64,000 bases of DNA from Streptomyces sp. NBC_01446 (GTDB taxonomy: Bacteria; Actinomycetota; Actinomycetes; Streptomycetales; Streptomycetaceae), in assembly GCF_026340095.1 (NCBI RefSeq), contig NZ_JAPEPO010000001.1, positions 4,122,501 through 4,186,500 of the forward strand, written 5' to 3'. The translations under genes and the position numbers were made by a program. The notes under the pieces are model-generated. The model was not told where the DNA came from. It did not search any database and saw nothing but the letters and a program-made list of their open reading frames with translations. Shown here piece by piece: positions 53,999 to 63,984 of this stretch (the stretch's first letter is position 1; each line of letters starts with the position of its first letter).

Positions 53999-54555
53999 AG
54001 GCAGAGGGAATGGACCGCGTGGCAAGGGACCGGGAGGAGGGGGAAGTGGCGATGGTGGATGCCTCGACAGGGATCGGGGCCGGGGTCGGCGCGAAGCTGG
54101 CGCCGTTGGAGATCCCGGTCACCCGGACGCTGATCGTCTCCGGGGCCATCGCGTCCCGTGACTACCAGGACGTGCACCACGACGCGGAGCTCGCCAAGGA
54201 GAAGGGCTCCCCCGACATCTTCATGAACATCCTGACGACGAACGGTCTCGTCGGCCGTTACATCACCGATCACTTCGGCCCCGCCTCGGTTCTGCGCAAG
54301 GTCGCCATACGGCTGGGGGCGCCCAACTACCCAGGGGACACGATGGTGTTGACGGGGACGGTTACTGAGGTCGAAGACGGGAGCGGGGGCGAGTCCGGCG
54401 GCGGGGGTGCCACGGCGGTGGTGCGAATCACCGGCGTCAATGGGCTGGGCACGCACGTCACCGGGACGGTGACGGTCACGCTCCCGAGTCTCGCGAGCCC
54501 TGCGAACCCCACGAGTACGCCGTCCCGTCCCTCGCCGCCGGGGAGGCCGGCATGA
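53980..54555 (+). CDS. MaoC-family enoyl-CoA hydratase (ChsH1-like)
   Basis: A 191-residue single hot-dog domain. DYQDVHHDAELAKEKGSPDIFM carries the catalytic Asp and His of R-specific enoyl-CoA hydratases. NILTTNGLVGRYITDHFGP follows. It pairs in heterotetramers with the MaoC-DUF35 protein in the mycobacterial system (ChsH1-ChsH2). The ATG at 53980 overlaps the preceding dehydrogenase; a later ATG at 54052 is possible. A Gly/Ser-rich segment sits near residue 130 and the last 25 residues are Pro/Ser-rich. It overlaps the next gene by four bases. Confidence 0.86.
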   Translation: MGSAEVKAEGMDRVARDREEGEVAMVDASTGIGAGVGAKLAPLEIPVTRTLIVSGAIASRDYQDVHHDAELAKEKGSPDIFMNILTTNGLVGRYITDHFGPASVLRKVAIRLGAPNYPGDTMVLTGTVTEVEDGSGGESGGGGATAVVRITGVNGLGTHVTGTVTVTLPSLASPANPTSTPSRPSPPGRPA

Positions 54556-55718
54556 GTGTGCGGACGAAGGACAGTCTCGGTGGGCGGGCGGCGATCGTCG
54601 GGATCGGGGCGACCGAGTTCTCCAAGGACTCCGGGCGCAGTGAGCTGAAGCTCGCGGTGGAGGCGGTGGGCGCGGCGCTCGACGACGCCGGGCTCTCCCC
54701 CGCCGATGTCGACGGCATGGTCACGTTCACCATGGACACCAGTCCGGAGATCACCGTCGCGCAGGCGGCCGGGATGGGGGACCTCTCGTTCTTCTCCCGG
54801 GTCCACTACGGCGGAGGTGCGGCCTGCGCGACCGTTCAGCAGGCCGCGCTCGCCGTGGCGACCGGGGTGGCCGAAGTGGTCGTCTGCTATCGGGCGTTCA
54901 ATGAGCGCTCAGGCAGGAGGTTCGGCTCCGGGGTGCAGCATCGGGAGCCGTCGGCGGAGGGGGCGGCGCTCGGCTGGGCACTGCCGTTCGGGCTGCTCAC
55001 GCCCGCGTCGTGGGTGGCGATGGCGGCGCAGCGCTACCTCCACGCGTACGGGCTGGGGCCGGAGGCGTTCGGTCATGTCGCCGTCATGGACCGCGCGTAC
55101 GCGGCCACCAATCCGGCGGCGTACTTCCACCGGAAGCCGATCACGCTGGAGGACCATGCGGCGTCGCGGTGGATCGTGGAGCCGTTGCGGCTGCTCGACT
55201 GCTGTCAGGAGACCGACGGCGGGCAGGCGATCGTCGTCACCAGCGTCGAGCGGGCCCGCGACCTCCCACACCGTCCCGCCGTGATCACGGCGGCGGCCCA
55301 GGGGGCGGGGCGTGGCCAGGAGCAGATGACGAGTTTCTACCGGGACGACATGACGGGCCTGCCCGAAATGGGGGTCGTGGCACGGCAGTTGTGGCGGTCG
55401 GCGGGGCTGGCGCCGGGCGAGATCGACGTGGGGATCCTCTACGACCACTTCACGCCGTTCGTGCTGATGCAGCTGGAGGAATTCGGGTTCTGCGGGCCGG
55501 GTGAGGCGGCGGACTTCGTGGCGGAGCGTCGGCTCCCGCTCAACACCCACGGCGGGCAGCTCGGTGAGGCGTACCTGCACGGGATGAACGGCATAGCGGA
55601 GGCGGTCAGACAGGTGCGGGGCACGGCGGTGAACCAGATAGCCGGCGCCGCCACGGCGCTGGTGACCGCGGGGACCGGCGTCCCCACATCGGGTCTGATT
55701 CTGGGAGCGGACGGCTGA
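54552..55718 (+). CDS. Ltp2-like lipid-transfer/thiolase-fold lyase
   Basis: A 388-residue thiolase-superfamily protein of the SCP-x/Ltp type. The N-terminus has IVGIGATEFSKDSGRSELKLA and the C-terminus has ILYDHFTPFVLMQLEE and GQLGEAYLHGMNGIAEA, with tyrosines of the kind used by Ltp2 retro-aldolases. The usual catalytic thiolase Cys is not in its normal context. In mycobacteria Ltp2 works with ChsH2-DUF35 to cleave the last propionyl unit of the cholesterol side chain. The order here (dehydrogenase, MaoC-DUF35, dehydrogenase, MaoC, Ltp2) supports the same chemistry. The ATG at 54552 overlaps the MaoC stop. Confidence 0.9.
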   Translation: MSVRTKDSLGGRAAIVGIGATEFSKDSGRSELKLAVEAVGAALDDAGLSPADVDGMVTFTMDTSPEITVAQAAGMGDLSFFSRVHYGGGAACATVQQAALAVATGVAEVVVCYRAFNERSGRRFGSGVQHREPSAEGAALGWALPFGLLTPASWVAMAAQRYLHAYGLGPEAFGHVAVMDRAYAATNPAAYFHRKPITLEDHAASRWIVEPLRLLDCCQETDGGQAIVVTSVERARDLPHRPAVITAAAQGAGRGQEQMTSFYRDDMTGLPEMGVVARQLWRSAGLAPGEIDVGILYDHFTPFVLMQLEEFGFCGPGEAADFVAERRLPLNTHGGQLGEAYLHGMNGIAEAVRQVRGTAVNQIAGAATALVTAGTGVPTSGLILGADG

Positions 55719-55770
55719 ACGCGGGGTGTGTCCCGGGTCCGGTCCGCACCCCGCCCCCTTCACTCGCCCT

Positions 55771-56823
55771 ATGCACCGCACTCGCCGTAGGCGCCGCCTG
55801 AAGCTGGTCGTGGGTCTAGTGCTGCTCCTGATGGCGCTGACCGCTCTCCCCGCGTCGGCGCGGTCCGGACCCGGCCTCCCCCAGCCGTCCCCGACGTACG
55901 ACCCCCACCCCGACCCCCTGGCCGGACTCACCCTGCCCGACCTCGCCACCATCCCCGGCTCCGTACTCGGAGACCTCGCACCCGACGGCCGAGCCACCGG
56001 CCCGGCCTGGGTCCCGGAGGCACCGGCCGCCGCTGGCGGTGCCCCGCGGGTACCGGCCGCCGTCGGCGGTCCCTCCTCCGAACCCCTGCTCCCTGCCCTC
56101 TCCGATCCGCGGATGTTCCGAGGGCGGGCGTTCGACACGTGCGTGGCGCCGTCGCTCGACACCATGCGGCGCTGGCGGTCGTCGAAGTACGGGGCGGTGG
56201 GCGTGTACTACGGGGGCCGTGGGCGGGCCTGTCCTCATCAGCCCCGGCTCGGGCACCGTTGGATGAAGGGGGTGCAGCGGCTGGGGTGGCGGGTGCTGCC
56301 GGTGTACGTCGGTTCGCAGTCGCCGTGTGTCGTCGCGGGCTCCAAGAAGGCCTACCGCATCGGCGGTAACGCCTGGAGTCAGGGCGTGCGGGAGGGGCGG
56401 GACGCCGTACGCAGGGCGCGGGCCGTCGGCATCCGGCCGGGCAGCCCGCTCTATCTCGACATGGAGGCATACAAGTACCGGCAGAAGAAGTGCGCCCGCA
56501 CGACGCTCGCCTTTGTGCGGGGCTGGGACCGGCAGGTGCGCCGGAAGGGCTACGTGCCCGGGTTCTACAGCAGTGCCGACTCCGGGGTGGCACACATGCG
56601 GGCCGCGGCGCGGGCGGGGGTGCGGGATCTGCCGTCGGTGATCTGGTTCGCGCGCTGGCACACGCGGCCCCGGCTGGCCCGGGAGCCCGTGCTGCAGGGG
56701 TCCGCCTGGACTTCGCGGCGCAGGATCCACCAGTACGCGGGGAACGTGAAGGAGCGGCACGGCGGGCGGACCCTCGTCATCGACCGGAACCTGGTGCACG
56801 CGCCGGTGGCCCGCATCCGATGA
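55771..56823 (+). CDS. Secreted DUF1906 (glycoside-hydrolase-like) protein
   Basis: A 350-residue exported protein. The signal peptide is RRRRRLKLVVGLVLLLMALTALPASA. A Pro-rich linker (about 33-115) precedes a C-terminal DUF1906 domain (about 125-345) with FDTCVAPSLDTMRRW, VGVYYGGRG, LPVYVGSQS, YLDMEAY, GFYSSADSG and WTSRRRIHQYAGNV. This is a GH25-like TIM-barrel fold seen in Rv2525c, and YLDMEAY has the acidic pair of the active site. It may act on cell-wall glycan. It is 52 bp after the Ltp2-like gene, but function is unrelated. Confidence 0.87.
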   Translation: MHRTRRRRRLKLVVGLVLLLMALTALPASARSGPGLPQPSPTYDPHPDPLAGLTLPDLATIPGSVLGDLAPDGRATGPAWVPEAPAAAGGAPRVPAAVGGPSSEPLLPALSDPRMFRGRAFDTCVAPSLDTMRRWRSSKYGAVGVYYGGRGRACPHQPRLGHRWMKGVQRLGWRVLPVYVGSQSPCVVAGSKKAYRIGGNAWSQGVREGRDAVRRARAVGIRPGSPLYLDMEAYKYRQKKCARTTLAFVRGWDRQVRRKGYVPGFYSSADSGVAHMRAAARAGVRDLPSVIWFARWHTRPRLAREPVLQGSAWTSRRRIHQYAGNVKERHGGRTLVIDRNLVHAPVARIR

Positions 56824-57019
56824 GCCGCCCCGGTCCGCGGAAGTGGCAGAGTGGAAGGAAGCCCATGGAATGGCTCTCAGGGACGAACCCTCAGGGGTGC
56901 GTACCGCGTCCTCCACCTTCAGGAGGTGGGGATACCACCACTCCTACAACCTGAGGCGGAGACCGCTTCGGGACCTGCGGCCGATCCGCGAGGGTAGGGG
57001 GCGCTCCTAGCGTGGAGCC

Positions 57020-57661
57020 ATGACCGCAACCATGGCGCCTGTCTGCTCCAGTGCATCGGATGCCGCGACGCGCAGCGCGCCGCGAGCCGCGATGACGCCT
57101 CACTCTTCCCACCAGGTGCCGTACGCGCCGGCCGCCCATTCGACGCCGTACGCGCCGCACAAGTCGTACCCGTCGTTCGCGTCATACGTACGCGCGCGGC
57201 AGCCCGTACTGCTGCGGACCGCCCGGTCGCTGACCGCGAACCCCTGCGACGCCGAGGACCTGCTCCAGACCGCACTCACCAAGACGTATGTGGCGTGGGA
57301 CCGCATCGAGGACCACCGGGCGCTCGACGGTTATGTGCGCCGGGCCCTGCTGAACACGCGTACGTCGCAGTGGCGTAAGCGGAAGGTCGACGAGTTCGCC
57401 TGCGACGAGCTGCCCGAGCCGGAGACCGTGGCGGAGGCCGATCCGGCCGAGCACCAGGCCCTGCACGACGCGATGTGGCGCGCGATCATGAAGCTGCCCG
57501 CCCGGCAGCGTGCGATGGTCGTGCTGCGGTACTACGAGGACCTGAGTGAGGTGCAGACGGCCGAGGTGCTCGGGGTGTCCGTCGGTACGGTCAAGAGCGC
57601 GGTCTCGCGGGCACTCGGCAAGCTCCGTGAGGACCCGGAACTGCGCCCGGCCAAGGGCTGA
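57020..57661 (+). CDS. ECF sigma factor (SigE family)
   Basis: A 213-residue sigma factor. An about 45-residue Ser/Pro/His-rich N-terminal tail precedes region 2 (LTANPCDAEDLLQTALTKTYVAWDRI) and region 4 (KLPARQRAMVVLRYYEDLSEVQTAEVLGVSVGTVKSAVSRAL; helix-turn-helix; shown only as landmarks). It directs RNA polymerase to a specific promoter set. No anti-sigma gene is adjacent. TAGCGT lies six bases before the ATG, so the message is probably leaderless. The SigE-family label is by resemblance; targets are unknown. Confidence 0.9.
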   Translation: MTATMAPVCSSASDAATRSAPRAAMTPHSSHQVPYAPAAHSTPYAPHKSYPSFASYVRARQPVLLRTARSLTANPCDAEDLLQTALTKTYVAWDRIEDHRALDGYVRRALLNTRTSQWRKRKVDEFACDELPEPETVAEADPAEHQALHDAMWRAIMKLPARQRAMVVLRYYEDLSEVQTAEVLGVSVGTVKSAVSRALGKLREDPELRPAKG

Positions 57662-57701
57662 CCGGGACGATTCACTGATCGATCATTCCCAGGGCTAGTG
57701 A

Positions 57702-57717
57702 CATACCGACTGGTATG
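57702..57717. promoter_or_regulatory. Palindrome, candidate TetR-type operator upstream of the acyl-CoA ligase
   Basis: CATACCGACTGGTATG has perfect 6-bp arms and a 4-bp centre, 54 bp before the ligase start. The form is typical of TetR-family operators on fatty-acid genes. The regulator is not in this window. Confidence 0.6.
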
Positions 57718-57770
57718 CGGTGAGAATCGGCGGAACATTACTGCGCCGTAGCGCCCACCGGGAGGACGCC

Positions 57771-59411
<1,641 letters not shown>

Positions 59412-59420
<9 letters not shown>

Positions 59421-59562
59421 GCTCGCAGCGCCACTGCTCCGAGCCCACGGCACGACGGCTCTGAACCCGCAGCACCACTCCTCTGAGACCACGGCGCGAC
59501 TGCTCTGAATCCGCGCCGCTACGGCTCTGAGCCCACGCCACTGCTCCGAGCCCAGAGCTCGG
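59412..59562. repeat. 22-bp tandem repeat across the acyl-CoA ligase stop
   Basis: Seven imperfect units of about 22 bp, starting at 59412, 59434, 59456, 59478, 59500, 59522 (19 bp) and 59541. Each begins C(G/T)(G/C)CTC(T/C)GA and has a CCCAC or CCGCA core. The first unit contains the ligase stop codon (CTC TGA). Alternate units are more alike, suggesting an older 44-bp duplication. The array ends at parS. Confidence 0.88.
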
Positions 59563-59567
59563 CGACG

Positions 59568-59581
59568 GTTTCACGTGAAAC
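59568..59581. other. parS: parS centromere site (exact consensus)
   Basis: GTTTCACGTGAAAC is identical to the parS consensus, intergenic between convergent genes. It overlaps the following terminator stem by four bases and lies just after a tandem repeat. Confidence 0.95.
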
Positions 59582-59611
59582 AGGGGCGGTCCGAACGGGC
59601 CGCCCCTGTTT
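59578..59611. terminator. Bidirectional terminator overlapping parS
   Basis: A 12-bp perfect stem AAACAGGGGCGG/CCGCCCCTGTTT with a 10-nt loop and TTTG or equivalent on both sides. It serves the acyl-CoA ligase (plus) and the long sensor gene (minus). Confidence 0.88.
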
Positions 59612-59642
59612 GTCAGTTGTGGGTTTCGCAGTGACGGCTTCC

Positions 59643-62600
59643 TCAGTTGGTGCCGATCTTCGCGAGCAGGTCCACGATCCGGCCCTGCACCTCGTCGCTC
59701 GTCGAGCGTTCCGCCAGGAACAGGACGGTCTCGCCCGCGGCCAGGCGCGGCAGGTCGGCCTCCTCGACGGGGGCGGTGTAGACGACGAGGGGCGTGCGGT
59801 TCAACTGGCCGTTCGCGCGCAGCCAGTCGACGATTCCGGCGCGCCTGCGACGTACCTGGAGCAGGTCCATCACCACCAGGTTCGGCCGCATCTGCGCGGC
59901 CAGCGTCACCGCGTCCGCGTCGGAACTCGCCCGCGCGACCTGCATCCCGCGTCGTTCCAGCGTCGCGGTGAGCGCGAGCGCGATCTCCTCGCGCTCCTCG
60001 ATAAGCAGGACGCGCGACGGGTGCTGCTCGCTGTCCCGCGGCGCGAGGGCCTTCAGCAGGACAGCGGGATCGGCCCCGTACGCGGCCTCACGCGTCGCCT
60101 GTCCGAGCCCGGCCGTCACCAGGACGGGAACCTCGGCGGCCACGGCGGCCTGGCGCAGCGACTGGAGGGCGGTGCGCGTGATCGGTCCGGTCAGCGGGTC
60201 GACGAAGAGCGCGGCGGGGAAGGCCGCGATCTGAGCGTCGACCTCCTCGCGGGAGTGCACGGTCACCGGTCGGTAGCCGCGGTCGCTCAGGGCCTGCTGT
60301 GTGGTCGCGTCGGGCGCGGGCCAGACCAGGAGACGGCGTGGGTTGTCGAGCGGCTCCGGGGGCAGCTCGTCGTCCATCGGCTGAGGCTGGGGCCGGATCG
60401 CCACCTCGACGGCGCCGCCGGGCCCGTCCAGCGGCTCGGGTCCCTCGTCGGCGTCCTGGTCGGGGGCGCCGATCGCGTACGAACGTCCGGGGCCCTCCGA
60501 TGACGACGACAGCAGCGACTGCGGCTGACCTGGCTGGGACTGGCCGGACGGCGTCTGGGGCTGAGCCTTCGGCTGCGTGGGCGACGACTGCGACGGGGAC
60601 TGCGGGTGCGGGCGGGCCGCGGTCTCCGGCTGGGTACCGGCGGGATCCGGCCGGGTGGACAGCCTGCGGCGACGGCCGGAGCCGCCGAGCGTGTGCTGCA
60701 TCTGCTCCTGCGGGGCCGCCGCGGGCTGCGGGACTTGAGGGGGCAGCGGGACCTGGAGCGACGGGTTGCCGCCGGGCGACTGAGGCTGCTGCCCGGTCTT
60801 CGGGCCGGACGGACCGCCCTGCGCGCCGGACGGCTGCTTCGCCTGCGGGCCGGGCTGCTTGCCCGTCGCCGGAGCGGCCTGGTTCGGCTGTGCGGGCGCC
60901 TGCGCATTCGGCCGCGGGTTCGCCTGCTGGTTCGGGACCGCCGGGTTCGGCAGCGGCTGGGCCGTGCCGGGGGCCGGCGACTGCGGCCGCAGCGGGCGCT
61001 GCTGCTCGGCGATCTGACGTCCGAAGGGAACGCCCTGCCCCAGCGTTCGTACGCTTATGGCGCGGCCCTGAGTCGAGTTGGGGTCAGCAGACGGGGCCTC
61101 CGCGGGGAGGGGCTGCGCGGCGCGGGGCTTGGCACCGTTCTCCGGCGGCAGCGCGGCGCGCGCGCCCGGAACCGTCTGGACAGGGTGGGGCTGCGGCGGA
61201 GTGTGGTCGTCGGCGGGGTGACGCTGCGCGGCGTCGTGCCGCTCGCCGTCAGCACTCGTACCCGTTCCCGTACCCGAACCCGTAGTCGTATCCGCGTCGG
61301 CCTCCGTGGCGGTGCCCGGCTCGGGCGTCGTCCGGTCGGCCTCCGCGGGCGGCAGCGCGAATACGGTGCGCGCGGCGCCGGCCTGCTCGGCTTCCCGCTC
61401 CGGAGCACTGCCGAGAGCGCGGCGCGCGCGACGCCCGGCGGGGACGTTCTGGCCGGCCTGCGACGCATCGGAAGCCCCCGATGCACCCGATGTACTCGAT
61501 GCACCCGAACCACCGGCAGGCAGCGCGGCCTGCTCGGGGTTGCGCCGGGCCCGGCGCCCCGAGGACGCCCCGGCCGGCACACCCTGCGGCGGCACGGTCT
61601 CACCCAGGGCGGGGGATCCAGCCGCGTGTTCGGCAGCGGTCATCACGGAACCCTCGGTGGCACCGGGACCGGCATCGGCTCCCGCCGGAACGGCGACCTC
61701 GGCCGGATTGGGCCTCCCGCGCCGACGTCCCGTACCGGTACCGGCCCCCGCGTCACCGGCAGGCGTCCCGCCGGCCGGAGTCTGCGTGGCCTGCGCCGGC
61801 AGTTGACCCTGAGCGCTCCCGGGCGCACCCGCCGCCGCGGACTCCTCGGCCCGCCGCCTGCGCCGCCCGGTCGGAGCGGCAGCCTCCGAGCCGCCGCCTT
61901 GCCCGGCCTCGTCGGCACCCGGCACCGCACCCGTGGCCCCCGCGACACCGCTCTCCAGGAACGAGTCCACCGACGCGCCCGAAGCGCGCCGTGCCCGCCG
62001 CCGCCCGCCGCGCGTACCCGACGCCTGCTCGGGCAGCCCCGCAACGACCTCGGCACCGGCCTCCGCACGGGCGGCACCAGCCGCCGAAGCGATCTCGACA
62101 GCCGTACCGGGAACAGACGTACCAGGACCGGCCACCCCGACAACACCCGACGGATCGGCTACCGGAACCGCCCCGGCGCCGCCCCCGATCGGCACCTCGA
62201 GCACGTACGCGCTGCCGCTCATCCCGGGCACCTCGTGCGTCTGGAGCACACCGCCGTGTGCCCGCACGATGCCGCGCACGATGGGCTCGTGCACCGGGTC
62301 GCCGCCCGTGTAGGGCCCGCGTACCTCGATACGGACGCTCTCGCCGCGCAGCGCCGCCGCCACGACGATCGTCGAGTCCACGTATCCGCCGACGCCACTC
62401 GTGGGAACGACGCCCACGCGCGCGTTGCCGGTGGCGTCAATGCCTGCGACGTCCGCGACGAGGTGGGCGAGCGCGGTGGCCAGGCGCGCCGCGTCGACCT
62501 CGGCCTCGATGGGCGGGGCGTGCACGGCGAACTGCGCGCGCCCGGGCCCGATCAGCTCGACCGCCCCGTCGACGCCCGCGGCGACGACCGCGTCGAGCAT

Positions 62601-63917
62601 CACGTTCGTACGGGTCAGCTGCGCGTCGCCGGAGTCGAGGAGCTGATAGCCGAGCACGTTGTCGACGAGGGTGGTCATGCGGCTGTAGCCGGCCGCGAGG
62701 TGGTGCAGGATCTGGTTGGCCTCGGGCCACAGCTGGCCCGCGTCGTCCGCGGCCAGGGTGGTGAGCTGGCCGCGCAGTTCGTCGAGGGGACCGCGCAGCG
62801 ACTGGCCGAGGACGGCGAGGAGCTGCTCGTGCCGGGCCGCGAGCGCTTCGTAACGGTCCTTCTCGCGCTCGGCGAGAGCGGCGATCCGGTCCTTCTCGGC
62901 GGAGAGTTCCTCGGTGTGCTGTTCGGTGATCGTGGCGAGCTCGGCCGCGTGCTCCTCTTCGGTACGCGCGGTCTGCGCCTCATGCTCCTCGACGGTGCGG
63001 GCGAGCGTCTCCGCGTGCTCCGCGGCGGCGCGCTCCGCCTCCTTGTCGCGCCGGTCGATCTCCTCCGCGTGCGCCACGACGAGTTCGTCGTAGGGCCGCC
63101 GGTCGGTGAACGTCATCACGGCGCCGACCAGTTGGTCACCGTCACGCACGGGCGCCGTCGTCATGTCGACGGGCACCTGCGCGCCGCTCTTCGACCACAG
63201 GACCTGCCCGCGCACCCGGTGCTTGCGTCCGGAGCGCAGGGTGTCGGCGAGCGGGGACTCCTCGTACGGGAACGGCTCGCCGTCGGCGCGTGAGTGGAGG
63301 ACGAGCGCGTGCAGTTCCTGCCCGCCCAGGTCGCTGGCGCGGAAGCCGAGGATCTGCGCGGCGGCCGGGTTGACGAGCACGATCCGGCCGTCGGTGTCGG
63401 TGCCGACGACGCCCTCGGCGGCGGCGCGCAGGATCATCTCGGTCTGGCGCTGCGAACGCGCGAGTTCGGCCTCGGTGTCGACGGTCCCCGACAGGTCGCG
63501 CACGACGAGCATCAGGAGCTCGGAGGCGCCGCTGCCGTAGCTCCCGCTCCCGTACGAGCTGTTGCCGTAGCCGTCGACGGCGTCGCGGCCGTCGGCGAGG
63601 TTGGCGCTAGTGACCTCGACGGGGAACTCGCTGCCGTCGGTGCGGCGGGCCATCATCCGGGTCGGCTTGGTGCGTCCGCGCTCGTCCGTGGTGTCGGGCC
63701 TGCGCATCGATCCGGGGATGAGCCGCGAGTCGAACTCGGGCAGCAGATCGAGCAGTCCGCGCCCCACGAGAGCGGTGCCCGGGGTCTCGAAGGCTTCCAG
63801 GGCGATGGTGTTCGCGTTGACGACGGTCCCGTTGGCGTTGACCAGCACCAGCGCGTCCGGGAGCGCGTCGAGTATGGCTGCGAGGCGAGCAGCGCCTCGG
63901 GATGGCCTGCTGCTCAC
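59643..63917 (-). CDS. Giant PAS-PAS-pseudokinase-pseudoreceiver protein
   Basis: A 1424-residue protein. Layout: PAS (about 10-140, with a Gly/Tyr/Ser insert at 116-130); PAS (155-275); coiled coil rich in Glu/His/Ala (278-365); HisKA-like helices (366-430); HATPase-like domain (440-578); a low-complexity Pro/Gln/Gly/Ala linker (580-1190); two receiver-like domains (1195-1290 and 1301-1421). The H-box reads LGQSLRGPLDEL, with Gln372 where a kinase has its phosphorylated His. The G-box motifs are poor (TGGDPVHEPIVRGIV). The last receiver has Asp1351 and Thr1381 but lacks the Lys. The linker repeats GRRRARR-like motifs six times (about 638, 684, 730, 787, 828, 1081). GTG start after GGGAGG. 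Probably a scaffold or sensor without normal phosphotransfer; function unknown. Confidence 0.88.
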   Translation of the reverse strand: MSSRPSRGAARLAAILDALPDALVLVNANGTVVNANTIALEAFETPGTALVGRGLLDLLPEFDSRLIPGSMRRPDTTDERGRTKPTRMMARRTDGSEFPVEVTSANLADGRDAVDGYGNSSYGSGSYGSGASELLMLVVRDLSGTVDTEAELARSQRQTEMILRAAAEGVVGTDTDGRIVLVNPAAAQILGFRASDLGGQELHALVLHSRADGEPFPYEESPLADTLRSGRKHRVRGQVLWSKSGAQVPVDMTTAPVRDGDQLVGAVMTFTDRRPYDELVVAHAEEIDRRDKEAERAAAEHAETLARTVEEHEAQTARTEEEHAAELATITEQHTEELSAEKDRIAALAEREKDRYEALAARHEQLLAVLGQSLRGPLDELRGQLTTLAADDAGQLWPEANQILHHLAAGYSRMTTLVDNVLGYQLLDSGDAQLTRTNVMLDAVVAAGVDGAVELIGPGRAQFAVHAPPIEAEVDAARLATALAHLVADVAGIDATGNARVGVVPTSGVGGYVDSTIVVAAALRGESVRIEVRGPYTGGDPVHEPIVRGIVRAHGGVLQTHEVPGMSGSAYVLEVPIGGGAGAVPVADPSGVVGVAGPGTSVPGTAVEIASAAGAARAEAGAEVVAGLPEQASGTRGGRRRARRASGASVDSFLESGVAGATGAVPGADEAGQGGGSEAAAPTGRRRRRAEESAAAGAPGSAQGQLPAQATQTPAGGTPAGDAGAGTGTGRRRGRPNPAEVAVPAGADAGPGATEGSVMTAAEHAAGSPALGETVPPQGVPAGASSGRRARRNPEQAALPAGGSGASSTSGASGASDASQAGQNVPAGRRARRALGSAPEREAEQAGAARTVFALPPAEADRTTPEPGTATEADADTTTGSGTGTGTSADGERHDAAQRHPADDHTPPQPHPVQTVPGARAALPPENGAKPRAAQPLPAEAPSADPNSTQGRAISVRTLGQGVPFGRQIAEQQRPLRPQSPAPGTAQPLPNPAVPNQQANPRPNAQAPAQPNQAAPATGKQPGPQAKQPSGAQGGPSGPKTGQQPQSPGGNPSLQVPLPPQVPQPAAAPQEQMQHTLGGSGRRRRLSTRPDPAGTQPETAARPHPQSPSQSSPTQPKAQPQTPSGQSQPGQPQSLLSSSSEGPGRSYAIGAPDQDADEGPEPLDGPGGAVEVAIRPQPQPMDDELPPEPLDNPRRLLVWPAPDATTQQALSDRGYRPVTVHSREEVDAQIAAFPAALFVDPLTGPITRTALQSLRQAAVAAEVPVLVTAGLGQATREAAYGADPAVLLKALAPRDSEQHPSRVLLIEEREEIALALTATLERRGMQVARASSDADAVTLAAQMRPNLVVMDLLQVRRRRAGIVDWLRANGQLNRTPLVVYTAPVEEADLPRLAAGETVLFLAERSTSDEVQGRIVDLLAKIGTN

Positions 63918-63956
63918 GACGACGCTTCCTCCCTGATTACCGCACCTTGCCGACCG

Positions 63957-63984
63957 CGCGAGCCATCTTCCTACGTGGCTCGCG
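63957..63984. repeat. Inverted repeat upstream of the giant sensor gene
   Basis: CGCGAGCCA and TGGCTCGCG (9-bp perfect arms, 10-nt spacer) lie 40 bp upstream of the sensor start codon, where its promoter or operator should be. It might also be the end of the next gene's terminator beyond the window. Confidence 0.6.
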
